Part shown: in pieces, positions 50,692-58,321 of the stretch
Layout: each line of letters begins with the position of its first letter
How positions within the stretch are numbered: the stretch's first letter is position 1
DNA from: Sphingobacteriaceae bacterium
GTDB lineage: Bacteria > Bacteroidota > Bacteroidia > UBA7662
Assembly: GCA_030682795.1 (NCBI GenBank)
Contig: JAUXNJ010000047.1
Coordinates: 1-64,000, forward strand
Length of the DNA: 64,000 nt
Direction of reading: 5' to 3'
Notes under the pieces: generated by a model
What the model was told of the DNA's origin: nothing
What the model saw: only the letters and a program-made list of their open reading frames with translations
The model's database searches: none
Position numbers and translations under genes: made by a program

Positions 50692-51546
50692 TTAAGGGTT
50701 TTGCTTTTCGATGTCGGCCAAGATGCTGGCAAGAATTAATTTGCGATTAGCCAACATTTTCTGGTAGGCCAATAAGGATGCTTTGTTGTATCCCCCAACA
50801 TAGTAACGTTGGAACCATGGTAATACGGCAATAAAAGCATCCAAGGGGCCATAAAGATTAAAAATACGGAGGTAGTAAAATATGAATACGCTATTAATCA
50901 AAAATGAATTACCGGCTTCCCGGTATTCTTTGGCATACAACTGTCCACTACCAGGTACCATGGCACTTAACGCAAGTGCTAGTGTAGATCGCGGTCTGTA
51001 GAGTTGTTTCGGGGAAGCAAATATGCTTTGGATGTGATTGCTGTCGCTCACCAAGGCCAAAAAAGCTGCTTCCGCGGCTTCAAACTGCTCCATCTCATAT
51101 AAACACAATCCTTTGAATAGGTAGAATGTGGCTTTGGCGGAATGACTGAGCAAGGTGGTGTCTAAGCTGTAGAGTTCAGACAAGGCAAGGGTATATTTGT
51201 ATTGTCCGATCAATGCGCGGCTTTTAAGTAATATGGCTTCTTGTTGCTGCGATGTTAGCTTAGAGCTAAAGAAGGAGCGATCGAAAAAAGCACCCGCTTG
51301 CTCATAATCGCCTATAGCCAAATAACATCTGCCTATTTCAAGTTGTATTGTCGGGTCTACTTGGGGGTAATTTTCAAAGGCCACTTGATTGTAGGCATAT
51401 AACGCTAAATCGTAATTTTTTGCACCATAGGCTTTTTGTGCCATCTCCATGTAGGATACACTGCTGTTACCCTCGGTGCTTTGGGCAAAGGCGCCAATGA
51501 CGCCCAAAAACATGCTAACGCAGCTGTACAAGGCGCGAATATACAT
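50692..51546 (-). CDS. Secreted TPR protein with C-terminal PGSGQ-type membrane domain (YidD operon)
   Basis: A 284-residue protein. A signal peptide (1-21, cut after AFA) precedes a TPR-like helical region (about 32-165, e.g. AQKAYGAKNYDLALYAYNQV, AIGDYEQAGAFF). Residues 188-225 have LALSAMVPGSGQLYA and a hydrophobic helix, then FYYLRIFNLYGPLD. The PGSGQxYA motif occurs in many short Bacteroidota proteins of unknown function (DUF5683-like). The upstream gene has the same motif at exactly the same residues (198-205), so the two are paralogues. It overlaps it by 32 bases and is the last gene of the operon. Confidence 0.75.
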   Translation of the reverse strand: MYIRALYSCVSMFLGVIGAFAQSTEGNSSVSYMEMAQKAYGAKNYDLALYAYNQVAFENYPQVDPTIQLEIGRCYLAIGDYEQAGAFFDRSFFSSKLTSQQQEAILLKSRALIGQYKYTLALSELYSLDTTLLSHSAKATFYLFKGLCLYEMEQFEAAEAAFLALVSDSNHIQSIFASPKQLYRPRSTLALALSAMVPGSGQLYAKEYREAGNSFLINSVFIFYYLRIFNLYGPLDAFIAVLPWFQRYYVGGYNKASLLAYQKMLANRKLILASILADIEKQNP

Positions 51547-52369
51547 TGGCTTTGATTTTGGATTCTAACTCATGATTGTAAATGCGAGCTGCTTTCTGCG
51601 AACCATAGATATTACCAATGTAAAAGCCTGCAGAAAGACCGCCGAAGAGCCAGCCGTAGGGACTTCTGATACCAGTGCTGCTAAAGCCACGATAAGCAGT
51701 ATAGGCATTGGCTCCTACGAAAAGTAGAGAAACGAGCCCGTCTTTCCATTTGCCTGCATAGACTTTGCCTGCACCTGGAATAAAGGTGGATAAGGCACCT
51801 GCAATCAGGGGCGATTTACGCGGACTTTCAGTCCAGTCGCGCAGCGCCTGCACCAACACTTCGTCATGTTGGCTTTCCATTCCCGGAATATGTAAATGAT
51901 AGTGGGTACTTTTGTTAGGCGCGCTCAAGATGCTTAATCCTAAACTCATGTTGTCGGCATACCTGAGCATGTCAAAGTCTGAAGCCGCCGTCATGCGAAT
52001 ATCGGCCAAAATGGAGGGAATCCATACTAAATCACGCAACAGCAAGGAGTTTAAAATCATTTCTTTTTTGAAAAGATGTATTTCTTCAGTGCTGTTTTGT
52101 GGGAGTAGCGAAAAGGTTTTGGCATAGGACCTTGCCCGATCATAAGACCCATTCATGCGATTGGTTTCAACCAGGGCGGCTTGCACACCTGGCATTTGGG
52201 GAGCTACAAAATATAGCCGCTCGAATTCTAATGTGGCTAAGTGATATTGTCCGGTTAGCACAAGATATTGCCCAAACGACAGTCCCTTAGCAGTACTGTC
52301 GATTTGCGCCGAGGAAACCAAAGCCATGCCTGAGAAGAGGGCCAAAAGTAAATAGGTTTTAATGTGCAT
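51515..52369 (-). CDS. Secreted protein with PGAGK-type membrane domain, paralogue of the next gene
   Basis: A 284-residue protein with signal peptide MHIKTYLLLALFSGMALVSS. The middle resembles a degenerate TPR region (LATLEFERLYFVAPQMPGV, NRMNGSYDRARSYAKTF). The C-terminal part has GALSTFIPGAGKVYAGKWKD (motif at 198-205) and hydrophobic stretches GLVSLLFVGANAY and LFGGLSAGFYIGNI. Same size and layout as the downstream gene. It overlaps YidD by 11 bases and its paralogue by 32. Confidence 0.75.
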   Translation of the reverse strand: MHIKTYLLLALFSGMALVSSAQIDSTAKGLSFGQYLVLTGQYHLATLEFERLYFVAPQMPGVQAALVETNRMNGSYDRARSYAKTFSLLPQNSTEEIHLFKKEMILNSLLLRDLVWIPSILADIRMTAASDFDMLRYADNMSLGLSILSAPNKSTHYHLHIPGMESQHDEVLVQALRDWTESPRKSPLIAGALSTFIPGAGKVYAGKWKDGLVSLLFVGANAYTAYRGFSSTGIRSPYGWLFGGLSAGFYIGNIYGSQKAARIYNHELESKIKANVYSRLVQLR

Positions 52370-52769
52370 GGGAGTGTTCTATTGGGTCGAAATTGAGGCC
52401 TGTAGTAGGGTCTTTTTGATAATAAACGCTGTTCCAGCCGTGGCATCTCGACAGGCGGTCGAAGGTAGCCATTCCACCCACGAAAAAGCCCAGCTTTTGA
52501 ACAGCGTTAAGTCCGTAAACAGAGCAGCTCGGTTCAAAGGTACAGCTGATAGCATCTTGGGAAGAAATGTACCTTTTGTAAAAGGTGAACGCAAATTTGG
52601 CAGCAAACTCATATTCGTTGGCCGATTCGAAACGAAACGAATGGTTTGTTTTTGGCGTTGTTCGGAGGCTGTGTTCACGCACAAATGTCAGGTCATTTTT
52701 TAACTGCGCCTTTGCTGGCAGGTAAAACCCGAGGCATATAGTTGTATATATGATTGTTCTTAACTTCAT
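52359..52769 (-). CDS. yidD: YidD-family protein with a signal peptide
   Basis: A 136-residue protein whose C-terminal part is the YidD domain: FYKRYISSQDAISCTFEPSC (C76, C82), YGLNAVQKLGFFVGG and DRLSRCHGW (C109). YidD normally is a short membrane-attached protein helping YidC-dependent insertion. Here a signal peptide (cut near AKA at 20-21) and a 45-residue extension precede it, suggesting a periplasmic or outer-membrane location. The genome probably has an ordinary YidD elsewhere. The first 77 bases overlap the upstream gene, and its end overlaps the downstream gene by 11. Confidence 0.8.
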   Translation of the reverse strand: MKLRTIIYTTICLGFYLPAKAQLKNDLTFVREHSLRTTPKTNHSFRFESANEYEFAAKFAFTFYKRYISSQDAISCTFEPSCSVYGLNAVQKLGFFVGGMATFDRLSRCHGWNSVYYQKDPTTGLNFDPIEHSHAH

Positions 52770-53403
52770 TGATCACCACGTTAGTGTAGGTTGTTTGTTG
52801 CCATATTTCTTTTTGATCTTCATATACAATATCAATGATTTCTCTTGGGAAAAGTACACCTTGTATATTTAAATAATCGTTGAATAGCTGTTTGCGCAGT
52901 GCATGACCTTTGGGGTGGTAGAAAATAACACCCTTAAGCTGTTTATCTCGGGTGCTGGTAGCCACTTGGCCAACACGTTTTGCAGCCGCCGCTGGTGGGG
53001 TCCAGGTGGTAATTACCAGGCCTTTGTCTTGCCTCACTTCACTGGCCGTGAAGCTGGAGTTTTTGAGGCCGTAATGACTTAATTCCTGCTTCATGCTGAG
53101 GTGAATCACGCTCAATTCAGGACGAATAGAGGCGGGCAATACGTTTATCACCGAGTCGTTGCGCACCACCCACTGAATGCTATCCATGAAAATCCACTTT
53201 TCTTTCTCTGGAAAACTGATTTCATAAATCAATCGGCCCACACTGAGATCGTAGTAGCAAGTACCCATCACAAGTCTGGAAGCCGGCTGGTCTTTTACTT
53301 TTGTTTTGACCGAAAAATCACAACGCAGACGGGTTGTTTGTTGACTTTGGGCATCAAAATAAATCGCAATGACCAAGAGGGAAGTAAAGAGTACTTTTGA
53401 CAT
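52693..53403 (-). CDS. Secreted protein, possibly LolA-like fold (YidD operon)
   Basis: A 236-residue protein with signal peptide MSKVLFTSLLVIAIYFDAQS. The mature part looks like one beta-sheet domain (RLRCDFSVKTKV, LVMGTCYYDLSVGRLIYEIS, GLVITTWTPPAAA, RVLPAS). Order and spacing of strands recall LolA-type carriers of lipoproteins, but no LolA signature is clear, so this is a guess. First gene of the four-gene overlapping operon; the start at 53401-53403 is chosen for the signal peptide. A terminator for the preceding gene ends 12 bases upstream. Confidence 0.6.
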   Translation of the reverse strand: MSKVLFTSLLVIAIYFDAQSQQTTRLRCDFSVKTKVKDQPASRLVMGTCYYDLSVGRLIYEISFPEKEKWIFMDSIQWVVRNDSVINVLPASIRPELSVIHLSMKQELSHYGLKNSSFTASEVRQDKGLVITTWTPPAAAAKRVGQVATSTRDKQLKGVIFYHPKGHALRKQLFNDYLNIQGVLFPREIIDIVYEDQKEIWQQTTYTNVVINEVKNNHIYNYMPRVLPASKGAVKK

Positions 53404-53414
53404 AGGGCAAAAAA

Positions 53415-53450
53415 AAAGCGCTGCATTAAGTATAGTTAACACAGCGCTTT
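53415..53450 (-). terminator. Terminator of the 53466 gene
   Basis: On the minus strand AAAGCGCTG (53442-53450) pairs with CAGCGCTTT (53415-53423) and is followed by a T run. It separates the small membrane protein from the YidD operon. Confidence 0.7.
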
Positions 53451-53465
53451 GGACATCATTAGTTG

Positions 53466-53894
53466 TTAAGGAGTAGTGAAATTAAACGATTGTGGATTCG
53501 ACACGACAGTGATGGCACCTACAACGGCGTTTGTGACAAGGCCAATCCAAAAGGATAGTTTTTGGTCATTCGACTTGTTGCTATTGATGGCAACTACAAA
53601 AAAACCAACAGGCCAACAGCAAAAGCCCCATGCAAATGAACCCCAGTCCATGTCTTGAATAGACCAGCTGGCGTGTTGTAATCCCAAGCCAGCAAGTTCA
53701 TTGTTCCATTTCTCAGAAGTTTTTGCTTCTGTCAGGCTAAAGCCATGGAGTTTCACGTCTTGTTCCAATTGGTTCAAGCTTGTCATTTCCGTTTCGAATG
53801 CAACTGCATCGTAGCTGAAGTCATCCGCACTTACGGTAGCAAATGCATTGAAGCCGAGGCAGCATGCAAATGCTAGGGTTAAGAGTTTTTTCAT
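53466..53894 (-). CDS. Small secreted/membrane protein, unknown function
   Basis: A 142-residue protein with signal peptide MKKLLTLAFACCLGFNAFA. A charged middle part is followed by two hydrophobic segments: GSFAWGFCCWPVGFFVVAI and FWIGLVTNAVVGAITVV. The cysteine pair CCWP is characteristic of small Bacteroidota proteins without known function. A 77-base gap separates it from rocD. The start at 53892-53894 is chosen for the signal peptide. Confidence 0.65.
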   Translation of the reverse strand: MKKLLTLAFACCLGFNAFATVSADDFSYDAVAFETEMTSLNQLEQDVKLHGFSLTEAKTSEKWNNELAGLGLQHASWSIQDMDWGSFAWGFCCWPVGFFVVAINSNKSNDQKLSFWIGLVTNAVVGAITVVSNPQSFNFTTP

Positions 53895-53973
53895 GATAGA
53901 TAATTTAGGTGCTGCAAGATACATCGGTCTGAAAGCACGCACAACATTTCCTGCTTACATTTTGCGACAATGT

Positions 53974-55230
53974 TTAGAAACCGCTGATAGCGCGCTCAAA
54001 CCGATTAATTCCTTCTAATAATTGGGTTTCATTGATTACCAAAGGCGGGGCTAAACGTATGATATTGCCATGGGTTGGTTTGGCTAGTATTCCAAGTTCC
54101 ATCATTTTTAGGCAGATATTCCAGGCCGTTTTGCTATCCTCCCGGTCGTTGATGACTACGGCATTGAGCAAGCCTTTTCCGCGTACGAGCTGTAGCAAAG
54201 CGTATTTATCAACTAATTTCTGCATTTCTGAGCGAAACAACTTCCCTAGTCGATCGGCATTTTCGATCATGCCTTCTTCCAACAACACTTCTAAGGAGGT
54301 CATGGCTACGCGACAGCCCAAGGGGTTGCCGCCAAAGGTTGAGCCATGCTCACCGGGACCGATATTGAGCATGATCTCGTCATCGCACAAAACGGCACTC
54401 ACTGGGAAGACGCCCCCAGCCAAGGCCTTGCCGAGTACGAGAATATCGGGACGAACATTTTCATGGTCACAAGCCAGCATTTTACCTGTTCTGCCAATGC
54501 CTGTTTGAATTTCATCAGCAATCATCAGCACCTGATGTTCGGCGCATATGGCTTTAACGCTTTGTAAATAGCCTGGATCTGGCACCACTACGCCAGCTTC
54601 TCCCTGGATGGGCTCAAGCATAAAGGCAGCCACGTGCGGGTCTTTCAAGGCCTGATGCAAAGCGTCTAAGTCGTTATAAGGAATGAGATCGTAGCCCGGA
54701 ACAAATGGGCCGAAGCCTTTTTTAGAGCTTGGGTCGGTGGAAGACGAGATGGCGCCAATAGATCGGCCCCAAAAATTACCTGCTGCAAATACAATTCGGG
54801 CTTTATTTTCAGGAATGCCTTTTTTATCGTAGCCCCATCTTCTTGCCAATTTTACGGCTGTTTCAGCAGCTTCTACGCCTGTATTCATGGGTAAAAGGCG
54901 TTCATAACCAAATAAATCGGTCATGAATTTCTCGTATTGGCCGAGTACATTGTTGTGAAAGGCACGGGAGGTAAGGGTAATTTGGCTGGCCTGATTCACC
55001 AGGCTTTGAATGATTTTTGGATGGCAATGACCTTGATTTACAGCAGAATAAGCCGAAAGAAAATCAAAGTATGCTTTGCCTTCAGCGTCCCAAACCTCTG
55101 CACCTAAGCCTTTTGCGAGCACCACGGGGAGGGGGTGATAGTTATAGGCCCCGAAGTCGTGCTCCAAGGCCATAGCTTCTTGTGAAGAAATGTGTGGGTT
55201 GTAAGTGAAGGTGCTGCTGGTGATAGACAT
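53974..55230 (-). CDS. rocD: Ornithine-oxo-acid transaminase
   Basis: A 418-residue class III aminotransferase. PLP lysine K268 in [25 protein letters not shown] at 238-249 and [17 protein letters not shown] at 116-132 are ornithine-aminotransferase features. It makes glutamate semialdehyde from ornithine and 2-oxoglutarate. No other arginine-catabolism gene is near. It is divergent from rpmB. Confidence 0.93.
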   Translation of the reverse strand: MSITSSTFTYNPHISSQEAMALEHDFGAYNYHPLPVVLAKGLGAEVWDAEGKAYFDFLSAYSAVNQGHCHPKIIQSLVNQASQITLTSRAFHNNVLGQYEKFMTDLFGYERLLPMNTGVEAAETAVKLARRWGYDKKGIPENKARIVFAAGNFWGRSIGAISSSTDPSSKKGFGPFVPGYDLIPYNDLDALHQALKDPHVAAFMLEPIQGEAGVVVPDPGYLQSVKAICAEHQVLMIADEIQTGIGRTGKMLACDHENVRPDILVLGKALAGGVFPVSAVLCDDEIMLNIGPGEHGSTFGGNPLGCRVAMTSLEVLLEEGMIENADRLGKLFRSEMQKLVDKYALLQLVRGKGLLNAVVINDREDSKTAWNICLKMMELGILAKPTHGNIIRLAPPLVINETQLLEGINRFERAISGF

Positions 55231-55253
55231 AAATTAAAAACTTAGATTGTTTA

Positions 55254-55284
55254 TTGGTGAATTCGTTTGCTTCCTTTATCTTTG
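55254..55284 (+). promoter_or_regulatory. Promoter of rpmB-rpmG operon
   Basis: TTG (55254-55256), 20-base spacer, TATCTTTG (55277-55284), an excellent match to the lineage consensus. Predicted start near 55289, leaving a 57-base leader that might be targeted by ribosomal-protein feedback. Confidence 0.65.
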
Positions 55285-55345
55285 CATTCTCGTTTTGCAG
55301 GGGTGAGTATGCTTACTGCAAAAATAAGCTAAAAGAGCAGAAAAG

Positions 55346-55579
55346 ATGTCTAAAGTTTGTATACTTACAGGTAAGAAGGTGATGGTTGGGAACAACGTAT
55401 CACACTCGAATATCAAAACAAAGCGTAGGTTCTATCCGAACCTCCAGACGAAGCGCTTTTATATCCCGGAATCAGGGGAGTGGGTAACTTTGAAGTTATC
55501 TACCAGTGCGATTAAGACCATTAACAAAAATGGCATCACACCGACGATCAATAAGTTTTTGAAAAAAGGAAAAATCTGA
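55346..55579 (+). CDS. rpmB: Ribosomal protein L28
   Basis: A 77-residue protein of the large subunit. MSKVCILTGKKVMVGNNVSH and KTKRRFYPNLQTKRFYIP are typical. VCILTGKK keeps the first position of a CxxG zinc pair but has a single cysteine, so it is a zinc-free form. Confidence 0.97.
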   Translation: MSKVCILTGKKVMVGNNVSHSNIKTKRRFYPNLQTKRFYIPESGEWVTLKLSTSAIKTINKNGITPTINKFLKKGKI

Positions 55580-55585
55580 TAAATC

Positions 55586-55768
55586 ATGGCAAAGAAGGGT
55601 AACCGAGTACAGGTAATTCTCGAGTGCACGGAGCACAAAACGAGTGGAATGCCCGGCACTTCCAGATACATTACCACCAAGAACAAGAAAAATACGACTG
55701 AGCGTATGGAATTGAAGAAGTTCAATTCTATCCTGAAGCGTGTAACCGTCCACAAAGAAATTAAGTAA
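55586..55768 (+). CDS. rpmG: Ribosomal protein L33
   Basis: A 60-residue protein of the large subunit: [32 protein letters not shown] and [18 protein letters not shown]. It retains one cysteine (LECTEH), so it too lacks a full zinc site. Six bases after rpmB. Confidence 0.97.
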   Translation: MAKKGNRVQVILECTEHKTSGMPGTSRYITTKNKKNTTERMELKKFNSILKRVTVHKEIK

Positions 55769-55770
55769 CC

Positions 55771-55929
55771 ATGGCAAAGAAAGTAGTGGCTACCCTGAAG
55801 CGTCAAACTTCAGAAACCGAAAAAGTAGTTAAAGTGATTCGCTCTAAGAGATCTGAAAAGTCTGGCGCATACACTTTCAAAGAAGAGTTCATCACTGCCG
55901 ACCGCGTGAAGGATTTCTTCAGCAAGTAA
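55771..55929 (+). CDS. DUF4295 protein
   Basis: A 52-residue basic protein starting MAKKVVATLKRQTSETEKVV, ending ITADRVKDFFSK. DUF4295 occurs in Bacteroidota just after L28-L33. It has no known function; the position and basic character suggest a ribosome-associated protein. ATG at 55771 follows the L33 stop by two bases. It is too short for usual length cut-offs. Confidence 0.88.
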   Translation: MAKKVVATLKRQTSETEKVVKVIRSKRSEKSGAYTFKEEFITADRVKDFFSK

Positions 55930-55938
55930 ACCGTTGAA

Positions 55939-55975
55939 AGAGGGAATTAGGTGATTCTTTTACCTTCAACCCTCT
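55939..55975. terminator. First hairpin after DUF4295
   Basis: AGAGGG (55939-55944) pairs with CCCTCT (55970-55975), with an inner AGGT/ACCT stem; followed by GCTTTTT. It is 10 bases after the DUF4295 stop. Confidence 0.5.
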
Positions 55976-56000
55976 GCTTTTTGGAGCAACAAATAAGGAA

Positions 56001-56029
56001 CAGGGCCGTATCTGCATGACACGGCCCTG
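56001..56029. terminator. Second hairpin after DUF4295
   Basis: CAGGGCCGT (56001-56009) pairs perfectly with ACGGCCCTG (56021-56029), 11-base loop, followed by a T-containing stretch before ftsY. Together with the first hairpin it insulates ftsY. Confidence 0.7.
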
Positions 56030-56049
56030 TTTGCATTTAAGCTAAAATT

Positions 56050-57006
56050 ATGGGATTTTTTGATTTTTTCAGCAGTCGCAAAAACCGTGATGCCCTGGTA
56101 AAAGGCATGGAACGCACCCGTGAAGGTGTTTTTTCAAAGATTGCTCGCCTCATCACGGGCAAGGCAAGGGTCGATGATGATATGCTCGACGAACTTGAAG
56201 AATTGCTCATCAGTTCAGACGTTGGCGTGGATACCACCATCAAAATCATTGAAAATATACAGCAACGCGTTGCACGCGAAAAAGGCTTGGCTTCCGATCA
56301 GCTACAAATAGTGCTGAGAGAAGAAATAGCGGCTTTGATGGCGGTGCATGACAATGGGCTCAAAGGACTCGAGCTTCCAGCCGACCAAAAGCCCTATGTA
56401 ATCATGGTTGTAGGAGTGAATGGCGTAGGTAAGACTACCACCATTGGCAAATTGGCTTGGCAGTTTAAGCAGCAAGGTAAACAAGTGGTGCTCGGTGCTT
56501 CCGATACCTTTAGGGCCGCAGCTGTTGACCAGCTCAAAATTTGGGGCGAGCGTGTAGGAGTAAAAGTTATTGCCCAAAACATGGGTTCTGATCCGGCCTC
56601 TGTGGCTTTCGATACGTTGAAGTCGGCCGTGGCAAGCGGAGCGGATGTAGTGATTATTGATACGGCTGGTCGTTTGCATAACAAAATTGGTTTGATGAGT
56701 GAACTCAGCAAAATCAAAAATGTGATGCAGAAGGTAGTTCCTAATGCACCTCATGAGGTGCTGTTGGTGCTGGATGCATCCACCGGACAAAACGCGGTGG
56801 AACAGGCCCGTCAGTTTACAGCAGCCACCGAGGTAAATGCGCTGGCATTGACCAAGTTAGACGGCACTGCCAAAGGCGGTGTGGTCATTGGTATTAGCGA
56901 TCAATTTCAAGTACCCGTAAAATACATTGGTGTTGGGGAACAAATGGAAGATTTGCAGCCTTTTGATAGGGTTGCCTTTGTAGAGGCTTTGTTTGCCAAC
57001 GAATAG
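56050..57006 (+). CDS. ftsY: Signal recognition particle receptor FtsY
   Basis: A 318-residue SRP GTPase. Basic N-terminus (residues 1-40) in place of the long acidic A domain of E. coli. The GTPase P-loop is GVNGVGKTT at 122-130; DTAGRLHNK, TKLDGTAKGG and the C-terminal helices follow. Short form usual for Bacteroidota. It is two bases upstream of rimO. Confidence 0.96.
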   Translation: MGFFDFFSSRKNRDALVKGMERTREGVFSKIARLITGKARVDDDMLDELEELLISSDVGVDTTIKIIENIQQRVAREKGLASDQLQIVLREEIAALMAVHDNGLKGLELPADQKPYVIMVVGVNGVGKTTTIGKLAWQFKQQGKQVVLGASDTFRAAAVDQLKIWGERVGVKVIAQNMGSDPASVAFDTLKSAVASGADVVIIDTAGRLHNKIGLMSELSKIKNVMQKVVPNAPHEVLLVLDASTGQNAVEQARQFTAATEVNALALTKLDGTAKGGVVIGISDQFQVPVKYIGVGEQMEDLQPFDRVAFVEALFANE

Positions 57007-57007
57007 T

Positions 57008-58321
57008 ATGAAGACAAAAAATACAGCGAGACCAAAGGTCAACATCATCACCTTAGGGTGTTCCAAAAACTTGGTAGACTCTGAGAACCTGATTACGCAG
57101 CTCAAAGCAAATCAGTTTGATGTAACGCACGAATCGGCTAAGGATGATGCCCAAGTGGTAATCGTAAACACATGCGGCTTCATTGAAAATGCGAAACAAG
57201 AGTCGATCGATACCATATTTCGGTACATCGATGCCAAACAGGCTGGTTTAGTGGATAAACTCTACGTAACGGGTTGCTTGAGTCATCGCTATAAAGATGA
57301 GCTGGAAGCGGAAATGCCCGAGGTAGATGCCTTTTTTGGCACCATGGAGCTTCCTCGCATGCTCAAAACCTTGAATGCCGATTACAAGCACGAGCTATTG
57401 GGTGAGCGTATCATCACTACACCTTCGCATACTGCCTTTATGAAGATAGCCGAAGGTTGTAACCGTCCTTGTTCCTTCTGTGCAATACCCTTGATGCGTG
57501 GTAAGCATGTGTCGAAATCGCTTGAGGATTTAGAGCGTGAGGCCAGTAATTTGGTTAAGAGCGGAGTTAAAGAACTGGTGCTTATTGCGCAAGATTTGAC
57601 CTATTATGGACTCGATTTGTATGGAAAGCGCAATTTGGCCGATTTACTCAAACGCCTTTCCGATATCAACGATTTGGAATGGATTCGGTTACAATACGCC
57701 TATCCTTCGCAATTCCCTGAGGATATTTTGCCTGTGATGCGGGAGAGAAACAACATTTGCAACTACCTCGACATCCCGCTGCAACACGCTTCCGATAATA
57801 TGCTTAAAAGCATGCGCCGTGGTATATCTGCCGCCAGAACGCAGGATTTGATTGATAAAATCAGATTTGAAGTACCCAACATTCACTTACGCACCACCAT
57901 GATCAGTGGATATCCAGGTGAAAGTGAGGCCGATCAACAGGCCATGCTTGATTTTGTAGCACACAATCGATTTGAACGATTAGGAGTATTTGCCTATTCT
58001 CACGAAGAAAATACGGCGGCTTTCAATTTAGTAGATGATGTGCCTCAAGAGCTCAAAGAGGCGCGGGTAGAAGAAATCATGGCCCTTCAACAGGACATTT
58101 CCCATGAATTGAACCAAGCCAAAGTAGGGCAAGAGCTCAAAGTATTGTTCGACCGCAAGGAGGGCCAGTATTTTGTGGGTAGAACTGAGTTTGACTCGCC
58201 GGAAGTTGACAATGAGGTGTTGGTAGATGCCAGCAAGCATTTTGTGCGAATTGGGGATTTTGCCACTGTGCACATCGACAGTGCCGAAGAATTTGATTTG
58301 TACGCCACACCTATTATATGA
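57008..58321 (+). CDS. rimO: Ribosomal protein S12 methylthiotransferase RimO
   Basis: A 437-residue radical-SAM enzyme that adds a methylthio group to Asp89 of S12. Cluster cysteines are C18, C56 and C90 in the N domain; radical-SAM cysteines C151, C155 and C158 in CNRPCSFC; TRAM domain at the end (VGQELKVLFDRKE). Start ATG 57008, since the TTG five codons upstream lies inside ftsY. The next gene overlaps by 4 bases. Confidence 0.95.
   Translation: MKTKNTARPKVNIITLGCSKNLVDSENLITQLKANQFDVTHESAKDDAQVVIVNTCGFIENAKQESIDTIFRYIDAKQAGLVDKLYVTGCLSHRYKDELEAEMPEVDAFFGTMELPRMLKTLNADYKHELLGERIITTPSHTAFMKIAEGCNRPCSFCAIPLMRGKHVSKSLEDLEREASNLVKSGVKELVLIAQDLTYYGLDLYGKRNLADLLKRLSDINDLEWIRLQYAYPSQFPEDILPVMRERNNICNYLDIPLQHASDNMLKSMRRGISAARTQDLIDKIRFEVPNIHLRTTMISGYPGESEADQQAMLDFVAHNRFERLGVFAYSHEENTAAFNLVDDVPQELKEARVEEIMALQQDISHELNQAKVGQELKVLFDRKEGQYFVGRTEFDSPEVDNEVLVDASKHFVRIGDFATVHIDSAEEFDLYATPII

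Noticed and set aside
55346-55579. Zinc-ribbon forms of L28/L33 implying zinc regulation
   Set aside because: Both proteins lack the full set of cysteines, so no zinc site is expected.
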